From NCBI GenBank assembly GCA_963662155.1, contig OY759266.1, forward strand, positions 12,387,835 to 12,451,834: a DNA stretch of 64,000 bases. The letters run 5' to 3'. Numbering within the stretch: position 1 is the stretch's first letter; every line of letters begins with the position of its first letter. A program made the position numbers and the translations under genes. Source of the stretch: Lamellibrachia columna (lineage: Eukaryota > Annelida > Polychaeta > Sabellida > Siboglinidae). Below the pieces are notes generated by a model. That model saw only the letters and a program-made list of their open reading frames with translations. It was not told the DNA's origin and made no database searches. This document shows, in pieces, positions 1 through 10,474 of the stretch.

Positions 1-97
1 AAAAAGTTGAAAAGGAAAGTCCTGAGAGGTTGTGTTACACAAGCATGCCTGAATCTGTATCTGGAGACAGTGGCGTTGACAGAACAACAACAGCAGC
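1..97 (+). other. Possible internal exon ending at a splice donor
   Basis: The third + frame is open from the window edge and reads a Ser/Asp-rich stretch containing PESVSGDSGVD. It stops being coding-like at GCAAG|GTTGGT, a weak donor. The SVSGDSGV pattern loosely recalls acidic Ser-rich segments of WWC/KIBRA proteins, but that comparison is from memory and weak. The minus strand also offers a good acceptor (CCTTGCAG) at the same border, so the exon could be on either strand. The DNA to the right belongs to a repeated block also found near 16.92 kb. Product not identified. Confidence 0.3.
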
Positions 98-640
98 TGC
101 AAGGTTGGTTTATGTTTACACAGCACTTTATCTACTCCTAGGGATTGTTCAACGTGCTTAACAGTTCACTCCCTGGCTGATCTGTTCATTCCAACACCTT
201 TTGTACTTATCTGGGAAGCATTCAGCAATGCTGCAATTACTGTGCGAAGATTTTTCGTTCACATTTCCACACTAGTCTGTACCTGGGTACTCATTTACAG
301 CTGGGTGAACTGTGGTAATATGGGGGAACAAAATTGTCAAAGCTTTGATACGGCAGCAATTGGATTTGAACCCGGGTTCCCTCAGCCGAGTCTGGCGTTC
401 GATCATTGTGTGGTAGAAATATCATGAATATCTCATGAGTACACACATAGACAAATTCCCAGCAGATGTTTGTATAATGTACACAGCCATTGCCATAACC
501 AAAACATGCACTTACATCTACTGATTTGCATCTTTAATAAAAAAACAACACAGTTGCCTTACTTCCCTATCATGGCTAACGCTTGTCGAGGTAAATTTTC
601 AGTTGATGCACTTTGGAAACATCCTGCCACAACTGTCATT
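98..640 (-). repeat. Diverged duplicate block carrying a tRNA-derived SINE (copy 1)
   Basis: This block matches 16,920-17,380 over most of its length, with shared landmarks at the start (tttatgtttacacagcac), middle and end (ggaaacatcctgccac). Inside it, on the minus strand, is a SINE head with a good pol III B box, GGTTCAAATCC, near 362-372. The SINE body follows toward position 98. Similarity continues past the SINE, so this is a segmental duplication and not just two SINE insertions. Short reading frames here are by-products of the repeat. Confidence 0.7.
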
Positions 641-1187
641 GCCACTGTTGTTATTGTCATTTGGGCATTACCCCTGTCATCAATGTCACATCTGTCAATA
701 TTACTGTTGCTGTTTACTAAAGCAATGCCCTGCCACCCGAATCCACCCAACAGTGCAAACACAACACAAGGGAGTCATTTGTCTGCATTGTTTAATATGT
801 TTCAATGAACAGGTAATCTGTGAAGCCATCAGACGAGTTGGTCTTTTCATGTTGCATAAACAACAGCTCAGGCATTGACCAGTTGACCTACAGAGCACTT
901 TTTTAAAGAGCACCTTGTGAAAGTGGATTCATAGGTCAGACAATGATTTCAAAACCTGCTGAAGATACTGCTCACTTCTGAGAACTTTATTTTAATGGCA
1001 TGTTGTGAACTTGAGAAAGTGAATCTAACAATAATAAATATTCAAAGAATTACGCATGCATTTGATAGTACATTTGTAAATTTTATAAATCAAACGTTTG
1101 TGGGTCGCATGCAAATGTTTGTGGGTCGCATGCAAATGCAAATGGAAATGCTGGAATGCTGGAACGATTGTCTCCTGATGGCACGTC
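641..1187. other. Non-coding stretch with octamer motifs
   Basis: No convincing gene is seen. Near 1,097-1,137 a 21-bp unit is duplicated; each copy contains ATGCAAAT, and the second runs into a further overlapping ATGCAAAT. This is the POU-factor octamer. Function is inference only. Confidence 0.4.
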
Positions 1188-1475
1188 AATAGGGAGGGAG
1201 GGAGGGAGGGAGGGAGAGAGGGAGGGAGGGAGAGAGGGAGAGAGGGAGAGAGGGAAGAGGGGGAGAGGGGGAGGCAGAAGGAGAGCGAGAGGGAGAGATG
1301 GAGAGAGGGAGAGAGGGGGAGAGAGGGGGAGAGAGGGGGAGAAGGGTAGAGAGGGAGGAAGGGAGGAAGGAAGGGTGGGAGGAAGGGAGGGAAGGTGGGA
1401 GGGAGGGAGGAAGGGGAGGGAGGGGAGGGAGAGGGAAATGGAGAGGGAGAGGGACACTGAGAGGGAGAGACTACG
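1188..1475. repeat. GGGA-type polypurine microsatellite
   Basis: About 290 bp of almost uninterrupted purines on the + strand, built from GGGA, GGGAGAGA and GGAAG units. Long purine/pyrimidine mirror tracts of this kind can form triplex (H-DNA). Ser/Pro-rich and Arg/Glu/Gly-rich frames read through it are artefacts of the repeat. Confidence 0.95.
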
Positions 1476-1525
1476 ACACTGTGGTTCTGTAATTCCAACA
1501 CGCCGCTAACTTTGTCTATCACCAG

Positions 1526-1765
1526 GGCGGCTTCGCGATAATCTCGCGCGAAGTTTGCAGGCAACTGTTGAAACACGCCGAGGACGAGTGGGGATTGCGT
1601 CTCTACGTCGGCGATAGCGACGACGTCGGCGCCTCGACAATAGGAGGCTTCGACAATGGCGACAATGTGGTCGTATGTTTGATGCGACAGTTCATCGACG
1701 ACAGCGAACTACATGACGACGGCGCTCGTCAGCATCAAACCGCTGCCCAAGTACATATTTGTCTT
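1526..1765 (+). other. GC-rich exon-like segment, unidentified
   Basis: The + strand shows TTGTCTATCACCAG|GGCGGC, a good splice acceptor. An open frame follows, starting GGFAIISREVCRQLL and including GDSDDVGAST and GGFDNGDNVVVCLM. The base composition is clearly richer in G+C than its surroundings, as in the raftlin-like exons at 62.4 kb. The GG...SRE...L...DDVG spacing loosely recalls fringe/GT31 glycosyltransferases, but I do not claim that family. One minus-strand frame is also open across the same DNA, so strand is uncertain. No downstream donor is obvious. Confidence 0.33.
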
Positions 1766-2200
1766 GCTCAACGTCATCCAATTTTCATCCATTTCCCCAC
1801 GTCTACAGCAACTGTTCTTACAAGACTCTGCCTCCATCCAGGTCAAGTGAAGCACTGATGCACGACTCCGACGTCTCTTTGATGCGATACCAATGCTAGT
1901 TTCGTTCCAGGACACACGTTAGATGATGTAAACATTATAGCAAACAATCAATCATCTTTGATATAGCATTCAACGCTCCCCATCAAAGACACCGCGTGCG
2001 ACACAAGTGTTGACTTTGTACCAGGATACACGTGTGTAACAAACACTGATACGCAGACACGCTTCCCTGCCGACGTTTAATAAAAGCCACATGCCGTGAT
2101 ATGAGCTGGTATGCGCATTGAGCTATAGAGGCCTATGTTGCAACATTTGTTTTTGCGCGGTTTATTATTTTACTTTTCGTACTAGTGTTAGCAGTAAGAT
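1766..2200. other. No gene seen
   Basis: Mixed sequence with no long frame supported by splice sites, no repeat family recognised, and no RNA gene found. Confidence 0.4.
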
Positions 2201-2407
2201 GCGCGCATGAGGAAGCTACAGCGTGGTGCGAACCATGGCCATATTAAATATTGCTAAACACTTGTACTTGTCTGCATTAACAAACAAACGGCATATCTCC
2301 CTCCCGCGCTGCCTCCTCTCCCTCCATCGCTTCTTCTCTGACCCTTCTCCTTCTCTCCAATCGAATGGGGCGTGATAACGTTCCAGATAGAACGTCAGGC
2401 TCCCAGT
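2201..2407. repeat. Dispersed repeat, copy 1 (partner at 8,766-8,965)
   Basis: About 200 bp, from gcgcgcatgaggaagctaca to acgtcaggctcccagt, recurs almost unchanged in the same orientation at 8,766-8,965. Each copy adjoins DNA with (C/T)AGGGGGCGC boxes and telomere-like repeats. The pair therefore brackets the minisatellite region and may mark a larger duplication or one transposon family. Confidence 0.85.
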
Positions 2408-2459
2408 GATGGGATGGTAATACACTTTTTTCCGTGTAATACACCTTTTTCCTGGCGAC

Positions 2460-2600
2460 TGTATCAGCGCCCTCTGGCGACTGGAGCTAACCCTAACCCC
2501 TGAGCGCCTAGCTAACCCTAATCCTAACCTTAAACCGAAACCCTCGCTCTTATACATTGACATCATAACCCTAACCCATAACTAACCCTAACTTCAATGT
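2460..2600. repeat. Telomere-like CCCTAA/CCTAA interstitial block
   Basis: Degenerate ctaaccctaac units are scattered here. A purer three-unit run, ccctaaccctaacccta, lies near 3,072-3,090. The metazoan telomere repeat is TTAGGG, so these look like interstitial telomeric sequences. They are too short and degenerate to be a chromosome end. Confidence 0.7.
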
Positions 2601-2698
2601 CTCTGTCTTTATGGAGGTTTGTGTACGACTATATAGTGTGGGGTGGTGTCAAATATGTTCAGGTCTATAGACAGAAGGTGAAGGCCGTGCGGGCGTGG

Positions 2699-3060
2699 GG
2701 GTGATCAGATGGCTATACTCGTCTAATTACTCTATGGAGGGTGGTCAGATGGCTATGCTCGTCTCATTACTCTATGGTGGGGGTGGTGAGGTGTGGGAAC
2801 CAGAAGGTAATGGCTACACACGACTCACTACTACTCTGTGGAGCTTGTCCATGTGTAGAGGGGTGTCACTATCGGGAATACAACACCAAGCGTGCGTCGT
2901 TTGGTCAGATGGCTATACTCGTCTCATTATTCTATGGAGGGTGGTCAGATGGCTATACTCGTCTCATTGCTCTATGGTGGGGTGGCGAGGTGTGGAAACC
3001 AGAATGTAATTGCTACATTCGACTCACTACTTCTCTATGGATCGAGGTATGTATCAGAAA
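2699..3060. repeat. Degenerate ~37-40-bp tandem repeat
   Basis: Units of the type tcagatggctatactcgtct followed by cattactctatggagg recur at about 2,703, 2,747, 2,908 and 2,946. More diverged units lie between them. Overlapping frames in several phases are repeat artefacts. Confidence 0.8.
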
Positions 3061-3214
3061 TTCTAGCTGCCACCCTAACCCTAACCCTAACCGTGTAACC
3101 CCAACTTGTTGTAGGTTGTATAACACTAGAGAGCCTGCAAAAAGGTGTAACCCCAACCTGTTGTCGGTTGTATAACCCTAGATAGACTGCATCGAGATAG
3201 TGCTGTTTGCACAA

Positions 3215-3895
3215 CGCTACCAGTAATGGACAAAACTAGCAAAACGGTGGACAAACTAATAAAATGGCGGACAAACTAACAAAATGATGGACAAACTAAC
3301 AAAATAGCGGACAAACTAACAAAAATGATGGACAAACTAACAAAATGGCGGACAAACTAACAAAATGACGGACAAACTAACAAAAATTATGGACATAACT
3401 AACAAAATGGCGGACAAACTAACAAAATGGCAGACAAACAAACAAAAATAATGGACAAAACTAACAACATGGTGGACAAACTAACAAAATAATGGTCAAA
3501 ACTAACAAAACGGCGGACAAACTAACAAAAATGATGGACAAACTAACAAAATGACGGGCAAACTCACAAAAATGATGGACAAACTAACAAAATGGCGGAC
3601 AAACTAACAAAAATGATGGACAAAACTAACAAAATAGCGGACAAACTAACAAAATAATGGACAAAACTAACAAAATGGTGGACAAACTAACAAAATGGCG
3701 GACAAACTAACAACATGGCGGACAAACTAACAAAAATGATGGACAAAACTAACAAAATGACGGACAAACTAACAAAATGGTGGACAAACTAACAAAAATG
3801 ATGGACAAACTAAAAAAAATGATGGACAAAACTAACAAAATGGCGGACAAACTAACAAAATGGCGGACAAACTAACAAATTGGCGGACACGCGTC
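3215..3895. repeat. 20-bp minisatellite (GGACAAACTAACAAAATGGC)n, array 1
   Basis: About 33 units with small changes (ATGGC, ATGATG, ATAATG). The same unit forms shorter arrays in the next two composite copies, at about 4,206-4,520 and 4,836-5,023. Array length falls from left to right. Confidence 0.97.
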
Positions 3896-5371
3896 AACAA
3901 CTGAGAGGGGACGGACCCTCAGTACATCTATATAGTGCGTGCGGGGTGGTGGTGGTGGTGGTGGTGGTGGTGGTGGTGGTGGTGGTGGTGGTGGTATATA
4001 AGATATTTACATGACAATGGCTACTATTGTCCACTATGTCCAATATCATTGACTACGGGTTCCCTTTCAACTATGGAGGGGGGTCACTCGTAGGAATATG
4101 ACAACACGTTCCATGCCTTTGATTAAATAGAATACATATGTCGTGTATGAAATATATATGATAAGGTGTGAACAGAAGGTATATATACAACACATAAAGT
4201 TTGAAATGATGGACAAAACTAACAAAATCGCGGACAAACTAACAAAAATGATGGACAAACTAACAAAATGGCGGACAAACTAACAGAATGGCAGACAAAC
4301 TAACAAAAATGATGTACAAACTAACAAAAATGATGGACAAAACTAACAAAATGGCGGACAAACTAACAAAATAATGGTCAAAACTAACAAAACGGTGGAC
4401 AAACTAACAAAATGGCGGACAAACTAACAAAAATGATGGACAAAACTAACAAAATGGCGGACAAACTAACAAAATGGCGGACAAACTAACAAAAATGATG
4501 GACAAACTAACAAATTGGCGGACACGCGTCTACAACTGAGAGGGGACGGACCCTCAGTACATCTATATAGTGCGTGCGGGGTGGTGGTGGTGGTGGTGGT
4601 GGTGGTGGTGGTGGTGGTGGTGGTATATAAGATATTTACATGACAATGGCTACTATTGTCCACTATGTCCAATATCATTGACTATGGGTTCCCTTTCAAC
4701 TATGGAGGGGGGTCACTCGTAGGAATATGACAACACGTTCCATTCCTTTGATTAAATAGAATACATATGTCGTGTATGAAATATATATGATAAGGTGTGA
4801 ACAGAAGGTATATATACAACACATAAAGTTTGAAATGATGGACAAAACTAACAAAATGGCGGTCAAACTAACAAAAATGAGGAAAAAACTAACAAAATGG
4901 CGGACAAACTAACAAAAATGATGGACAAAACTAACAAAATGGCGGACAAACTAACAAAATGGTGGACAAACTAACAAAATGGCAGACAACTAATAACAAT
5001 GATGGACAAACTAACAAATTGGCGGACACGCGTCTACAACTGAGAGGGGACGGACCCTCAATACATCTATATAGTGCATGCGGGGTGGTGGTGGTGGTGG
5101 TGGTGGTGGTGGTGGTGGTGGTGGTGGTGGTGGTGGTGGTGGTGGTGGTGGTGGTGGTGGTGGTATATAAGATATTTACATGACAATGGCTACTATTGTC
5201 CACTATGTCCAATATCATTGACTACGGGTTCCCTTTCAACTATGGAGGGGGGGTCACTCGTAGGAATATGACAACACGTTCCATTCCTTTTATTAAATAG
5301 AATACATATGTCGTGTATGAAATATATATGATAAGGTGTGAACAGAAGGTATATATACAACACATAAAGTT
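3896..5371. repeat. Composite repeat, three copies, each with a (TGG)n tract
   Basis: A larger unit occurs three times. It comprises the 20-bp minisatellite, then gaggggacggaccctcagta, a (TGG)n tract, and a ~200-bp unique tail ending acacataaagtt. The (TGG)n tracts lie at about 3,945-3,995, 4,580-4,624 and 5,084-5,163, with roughly 15-27 triplets. The copies differ mainly in array length, as expected of unequal exchange or slippage. Poly-Trp, poly-Val and poly-Thr frames here are not genes. Confidence 0.95.
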
Positions 5372-6083
5372 GTAAGTCTTTGGGCCTACAATACTAAAAG
5401 ATGTATGTTTTTGGACCTACAATACATAAAGTAGCAGGTGTTTGGACGTACAATACATAAAGTTGTAGGTCCTTGGACATACAATATATAAAGTGGTAGG
5501 TATTTGGACCTACAATACATAAAGTAGCAGATCTTTGGACCTACAATACATAAAGTAGCAGGTCTTGTTTTTGGACCTACAATACAAAAATATGCATGTT
5601 TTTGGACCTACAATACATAAAGTAGCAGGTTCTTTGGACCTACAATACATAAAGTAGCAGGTCTTTGGACCTACAATACATAAAGTAGCAGGTCTTTGGA
5701 CCTACAGTAAATAAAGTTGTAGGTATTTGGATCTACAATACATAAAGTTGTATGTCCTTGGATATACAATACATAAAGTAGCAGGTATTTGGACATACAA
5801 TACATAAAGTCGTATGTCCTTGGACCTACAATACATAAAGTAGCAGGTATTTGGACCTACAATACATAAAGTTGTAGGTCCTTGGACCTACAATACATAA
5901 AGTTGTAGGTCCTTGAACCTACAAAACCTAAAGTAGCAGGTCTTTGGACCTACAGTACATAAAGTTGTAGGTCCTTGGACTTACAATACATAAAGTTGTA
6001 GGTATTTGGACCTATAATACATAAAGTTGTAGGTCTTTTGACATACAATACATAAAGTTGTAGGTCCTTGGACCTACAATACA
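5372..6083. repeat. ~31-35-bp minisatellite with a palindromic core
   Basis: About 20 units of the type tacaatacataaagttgta plus ggtccttggacc. The core TAGGTCCTTGGACCTA is an inverted repeat, so each unit could form a small hairpin. The array starts exactly where the third composite copy ends (acacataaagttgta) and may have grown from that tail. Confidence 0.95.
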
Positions 6084-7140
6084 GGAAAGTCAGTGGACTG
6101 TATGGTGGAGGCAGTGTGTAAGTAGCTAGGATGTGGCTGGAGGTAGGAGAGACAGAGGACTGTATGGTGTAGGCAATGTGTAAAGAGCCAGGATTTGGTT
6201 GGAGGTAGGAGCAATAGAGGACAGTGTGGTGGAGGTAATGTGTAAGGAGCAAGGGTGTGGCTGGAGGTAGGAAAGACAGAGGATTGTACGATGGACGCAA
6301 TGTATTAGGAGCCAGGATGTGGCTGGAAGTAGGAGAAACAGAGGACTGTATGGTGGATGCAGTATGTAAGGAGGAGGGATGTGGCTGGAGGTAGGAAAGA
6401 CAGTGGACTGTATGTTGGAGGCAGTGTGTAAGTAGCCAGGATGTGGCTGGAGGTAGGAGAGACAGAGGGTTGTATGGTGGACGCAATGTATTATGAGCCA
6501 GGATGTGGCTGGAGGTAGGAGAGACAGAGGAATGTATGGTGCAGGCAATGTGTAAAGAGCCAGGATTTGGTTGGAGGTAGTAGAGATGGAGGACTGTATG
6601 GCGGAGGCAGTGTGTAAGGAGCAGGGATGTGGTTGGAGGTAGTAGAGACGGAGGACTGTATGACGGAGGCAGTGTGTAAGTAGCCAGGATGTGGCTAGTG
6701 GTAAGAGAGACAGAGGACAGTATGGTGGAGGCAGTGTGTAAGTAGCCAGGATGTGGCTAGTGGTAGGAGAGACAGAAGACTGAATGGTGGAGGCAGTGTG
6801 AAAGGAGCCAGGATGTGGTTGGAGGTAGGAGAGACAGAAGACATAATGGTGGGGCAATGTATCAGGAGCAATGATGTGGCTGTATGTAGGAGAGACAGGG
6901 GATAGTATGGTGGACGCGATGTATCGGAAGTCAGGATGTGGCTGGAGGTAGGAGAGACAGAGGACTCTATGGTGGAGGCAATGTGTAATGCGTCAGAATG
7001 TGGCTGGAGGTAGTAGAGACAGAGGACTGTATGGTGGAGACAGCGTGTATGGAGCAGGGATGTGGCTGGAGGTAGGAGAGACAGAGGACTGTATGATGGA
7101 GGTAGTGTGAAAATAGCCAGGATCTGGCTGGAGGTAGCAG
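6084..7140. repeat. 62-bp minisatellite, about 17 units
   Basis: The unit includes gtagccaggatgtggctgga, ggtaggagagacagaggac and tgtatggtggaggcagtgt. Units diverge by substitutions and small indels. His/Thr/Ser-rich minus frames of up to 243 codons are by-products of a repeat that happens to lack stops in some phases. Confidence 0.95.
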
Positions 7141-7555
7141 AGTGTTACTGCACACAGTGCGGAAGTCCAGACAGGTGTAATGTTGGTAATAGTTTGCCTC
7201 ACCTGGTCAATCAGAATATAAGGGGTCTGTGAGTAACACGATACGTATGAAACTAAAATCAAGTTCTTTTTATAGCTAGGTGAATGAACAAACACGCTAC
7301 ACTACATATGTGTGCTTTATTGAAACAACTGTGTTATATAAGCAAGCATGATGTGTGTGCGTGCGTGTGTGTGTGTGCGTGTGTGTGTGTGCGTGTGTGT
7401 GCGTTTGCGTGTGCGTATAAAACGATGCCTGCTGCCGGACTTATCTCTGTCGTTGTTTGCACGAATGGTAACTAATACATACTCCTATGCAGCGAACGCT
7501 TTTAAAACGTATCTATATAACACATAGTTTAACTTTAAGAGACACCGTTATACGA
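7141..7555. other. Non-coding spacer with a (GT)n/(GTGC) microsatellite
   Basis: A gtgtgtgcgtgtgtgcg tract lies at about 7,352-7,420. Nothing else is recognisable. Confidence 0.6.
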
Positions 7556-7845
7556 CTGTGCGTGGCCTATTTCTACACGCCCGCTAGCCGGCTGCTAGCG
7601 GTCTACTAATAAAAATCATGAGCCGGGCTGGGTCGTTGGGTCACTGATATCGTCTGTGCGTGACCTAATTCTACACGCCTGCTAGCCGGCTGCTAGCGGT
7701 CTACTGATGAAAAACATGAGCCGGGCTGGGTCGTTGGGTCACTGATATCGTCTGTGCATGGCCTACTTCTACACGCCTGCTAGCCGGCTGCTACCGGCCT
7801 ACTGATAAAAACATGAGCCGACTTCGCTACCGAGCTGGGTCGAAA
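7556..7845. repeat. 98-bp tandem repeat, about three copies, with internal hairpin
   Basis: Copies start at about 7,556, 7,654 and 7,752, an even 98-bp period. Each contains GCTAGCCGGCTGCTAGC, a near-perfect inverted repeat (GCTAGC...GCTAGC, broken in the third copy). GAGCCGGGCTGGGTCG or a variant follows. Confidence 0.92.
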
Positions 7846-8400
7846 GTACGCCTTTCGTTGCTCTCGGGTTTCGTATAGCTTATTAATACACACATGTGTT
7901 ATTTAAGAATATATAGCGTGGTGTTAACATGGATAAACTTTAGGAGTTATGGGTAAATTGTAGGAATTATGGGTAAACTGTAGGAGTTATGGGTAAAGTG
8001 TAACAGCGCATTATTTTCAAACATTGACATATAACGACAATATGCTGATGATGCACTTTCCGCGACGCGTCTGGTGCAGCTGCATGTCCTTATTTGGTAT
8101 TGTTCTGTATGCGGATTACGTCAGCAGCATTTCCTGACACGTTTATAGCTTTCGTCAGCTGTACGTCGGTATGACAAGAGACTTTAGAGTCCTCTGTCTA
8201 ACGTTTGTGGACAAAATTGTGTCATTATTTTCAAATATTTAATAACATTTGCTTGTACTCTTATTGAATAGGGGAATTATGGGTAAATTGTAGGAATTAT
8301 GGGTAAACTGTAGGAGTTATGTGTCCTGACACGTTTATAGCTTACTTCAGCTGTATGTCGGTATGTCAAGAAAAATAAATAAATAAATTAAATAAAAATC
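7846..8400. other. Non-coding; short repeated phrases
   Basis: The phrase gggtaaattgtaggaattat and relatives recur near 7,935-7,995 and 8,277-8,325. The phrase cctgacacgtttatagct occurs near 8,134 and 8,324. This suggests a decayed local duplication. No gene is seen. Confidence 0.5.
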
Positions 8401-8409
8401 AATTAAATT

Positions 8410-8680
8410 CAGTCGCCAGGGGACGCTCTAGACGGTTAGGGTTAGCTCCAGTCGCTAGGGGGCGCTCTAGGGTTACGGATAGGGTTACGGGCCAGGGGGC
8501 GCTCGGGCTACCCAGAAGGTTGTGAGGCTGCGCGCGCAGTTAAAAAATAAATAAAAAAAAAAAAAATAAATAAATAAAAAAAAATTTTTTTTTTATAATA
8601 AATTTAAAATTAAATTCAGTCGCCAGGGGGCGCTCTAGACGGTTATGGTTAGCTCCAGTCGCTAGGGGGCGCTTATGGTA
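8410..8680 (+). repeat. Cluster of five CCAGGGGGCGCT-like boxes
   Basis: Boxes of the form gtcgcYaggggRcgct lie near 8,412, 8,450, 8,490, 8,619 and 8,657. A long A/T-only tract (about 8,545-8,600) sits between the third and fourth. They resemble the core of the bilaterian CTCF motif, but they sit in a visible repeat with gttagggttagctcc between boxes. Repeat descent is the simpler explanation. An inverted relative lies near 2,468-2,482. Confidence 0.6.
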
Positions 8681-8765
8681 CCCAGAAGGCTCTGCGACCG
8701 GAAGTCACTGGGACCCTCCCTACTGGTCCCCTCTTTGACCTGGTCGTTTCCTCTCCTTAACTACT

Positions 8766-8965
8766 TGCGCGCATGAGGAAGCTACAGCGTGGTGCGAACC
8801 ATGGCCATATTAAATATTGCTAAACACTTGTACTTGTCTGCATTAACAAACAAACGGCATATCTCCCTCCCGCGCTGCCTCCTCTCCCTTCCTCGCTTCT
8901 TCTCTGACCCTTCTCCTTCTCTCCCATCGAATGGGGCGTTCCAGATAAAACGTCAGGCTCCCAGT
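8766..8965. repeat. Dispersed repeat, copy 2 (partner at 2,201-2,407)
   Basis: Same orientation as copy 1, with one short gap: the tgataacg before the aacgtcagg end of copy 1 is absent here. The two copies lie 6.5 kb apart. Confidence 0.85.
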
Positions 8966-9054
8966 CGTAAAAACCCTAGCTTGAACCGTCTTGCTGCCGT
9001 TTCGAAGCTTTGGCAATTTGTTTCACCGAATGTTGCCACAGCTCATTCGTGTGT

Positions 9055-9190
9055 ATAAATGAGTACCTGGCTATATGCAGTGGTGATTATACGTACGAAT
9101 GGTCTTCGAGCAGTAACTGCAGCATGACTGAGTGCTTCCCAGAGAAGTCGAGATGGAGTTGGAATGAACAGGTGTGCTAGGGGATGAAGT
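9055..9190 (+). repeat. SINE body fragment, inverted relative to the 98-430 copy
   Basis: The reverse complement of this stretch matches the block running from ctgttcattccaac through gggaagcattcagcaatg to cctgggtactcattta in the repeats at 98-430 and 16.93-17.24 kb. The tRNA-like head is not evident, so this is an old fragment. Confidence 0.6.
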
Positions 9191-10430
9191 GTAAAACACT
9201 TTGAACACTGAACGTACACTAACTGATGCGTACTATTATTTTTGTGTGTAACCATGTTGAGAAAATTGCTGTAAACAGAACGATTACGTATCCTCAATAT
9301 AACAACACGCATGTGTCGATACAATTAGGATACCAGAATAATTGCGACATAGAAATTGCGCTTCTAAGTGAGGATTACAACGTCATTCAGGGCGTTGACA
9401 GGTGTCAAGGCGTGGTGCTGCAAAAGATTATCTGATGCAAACAGGACAACGCCGTCCGAGCGCATGGACAATGCCTGTCGTGGTTCGTTGATTACCTCCG
9501 CCAGCACAGACAACAGACCACAATGGTTCATTCCTGTTTACCAGCCAGCATGCGGGGAGTTCTTGCATTTAGCGTGTCTTATATAGCAATCCATGCGAAG
9601 TTGGTGATTCTTCTTCCAAAAATTGGTATACGGTGTACGGCCTACCATGACTGAAGAATGATCAATTGGAGAAATATGGAGGAGTGTGCAAGATAGCATT
9701 TCGAGTTCCGTGTTGGCGTGCATGTTATCTGCTTCAACATACGTTGTATATCAATAGCACACGCTGCGTGCTTCCTGTGGTGTTCTCTGTAAAAGCTGAT
9801 CTCATCTAGATAGGTAGAAATGCATTGCGTTGACAGCCAGTCAGACGAAATTGGTGAAGAAAGATATGATTCGAGACAGCTACTAACAAAAGGAGCATTA
9901 TAAACAGGGACTTTATGACCTACCAGAATGCGGAAGGTTTGTGTATAACCATTATTTGGCTTTGTAGATAAATAATATCTATACTACGGAGTACACATAT
10001 TTGATATGGTATTAATTCTGATACATATTTTATTCATTCTACAAACGATTGATCATTTCATATGGAGTTTTGAATAATGTATTGGGACAGATTACTTATT
10101 AGTGACAACTATGTTTTTCTGCTTCTGATGCAACTCATGACTGTGTATTAGTCGCACGAAAATTTGGCTAGACTGTTGCTGGCAAGGAGACGAGACACTT
10201 TCTAGGCGTTTTGGCTTATTGTTGGCTAACGTAACAGTTATGTGCATTTGTTCAACAAAGTAACGGCGGTGTGAATTGCTAGATGCATAGATAATAAACA
10301 GACATACCAATTATCACAACTGTTCGATGATACTATTGCCAATATAATAAACCTTTTTCCACTTGGAGTGTGTTGTATTCCTAAGACAGGGTTTTGTAGG
10401 GTTTTTGATAACAATTACACGGCCAACGTT
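9191..10430. other. No gene seen
   Basis: AT-rich DNA with only short frames and no splice-supported exon, RNA gene or repeat family that I recognise. Confidence 0.4.
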
Positions 10431-10437
10431 CTAGTAG

Positions 10438-10474
10438 ACGCCATCTTAGAGTGATCACTTCCGGCGCATGCGCA
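10438..10474 (+). promoter_or_regulatory. Promoter-like cluster: YY1, ETS and NRF1 sites within 37 bp
   Basis: In order: GACGCCATCTTAG (YY1-type, 10,438-10,449), CACTTCCGGCG (ETS-type, about 10,457-10,466) and the palindrome GCGCATGCGC (NRF1-type, 10,464-10,473). These three motifs commonly occur together in TATA-less metazoan housekeeping promoters. No first exon is identifiable on either side, so this is a motif-based suggestion. Confidence 0.45.

Noticed and set aside
1025..1576. Ser/Pro-rich and Arg/Glu/Gly-rich frames on both strands
   Set aside because: They are translations of the GGGA/TCCC microsatellite and carry no independent coding signal.
4931..5271. Poly-Thr, poly-Val and poly-Trp proteins
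   Set aside because: Produced by the (TGG)n tracts of the composite repeat.
3215..7140. CRISPR-like appearance of regularly spaced repeats
   Set aside because: Units are directly tandem without unique spacers and drift in sequence; the context is eukaryotic. These are minisatellites.
5950..7295. His/Ser/Thr/Leu-rich minus-strand frames of up to 243 codons
   Set aside because: The frames follow the 62-bp unit and shift phase with its indels; no start context or splice support.
9043..9324. 93-codon minus frame
   Set aside because: Overlaps a SINE body fragment and has no recognisable domain.
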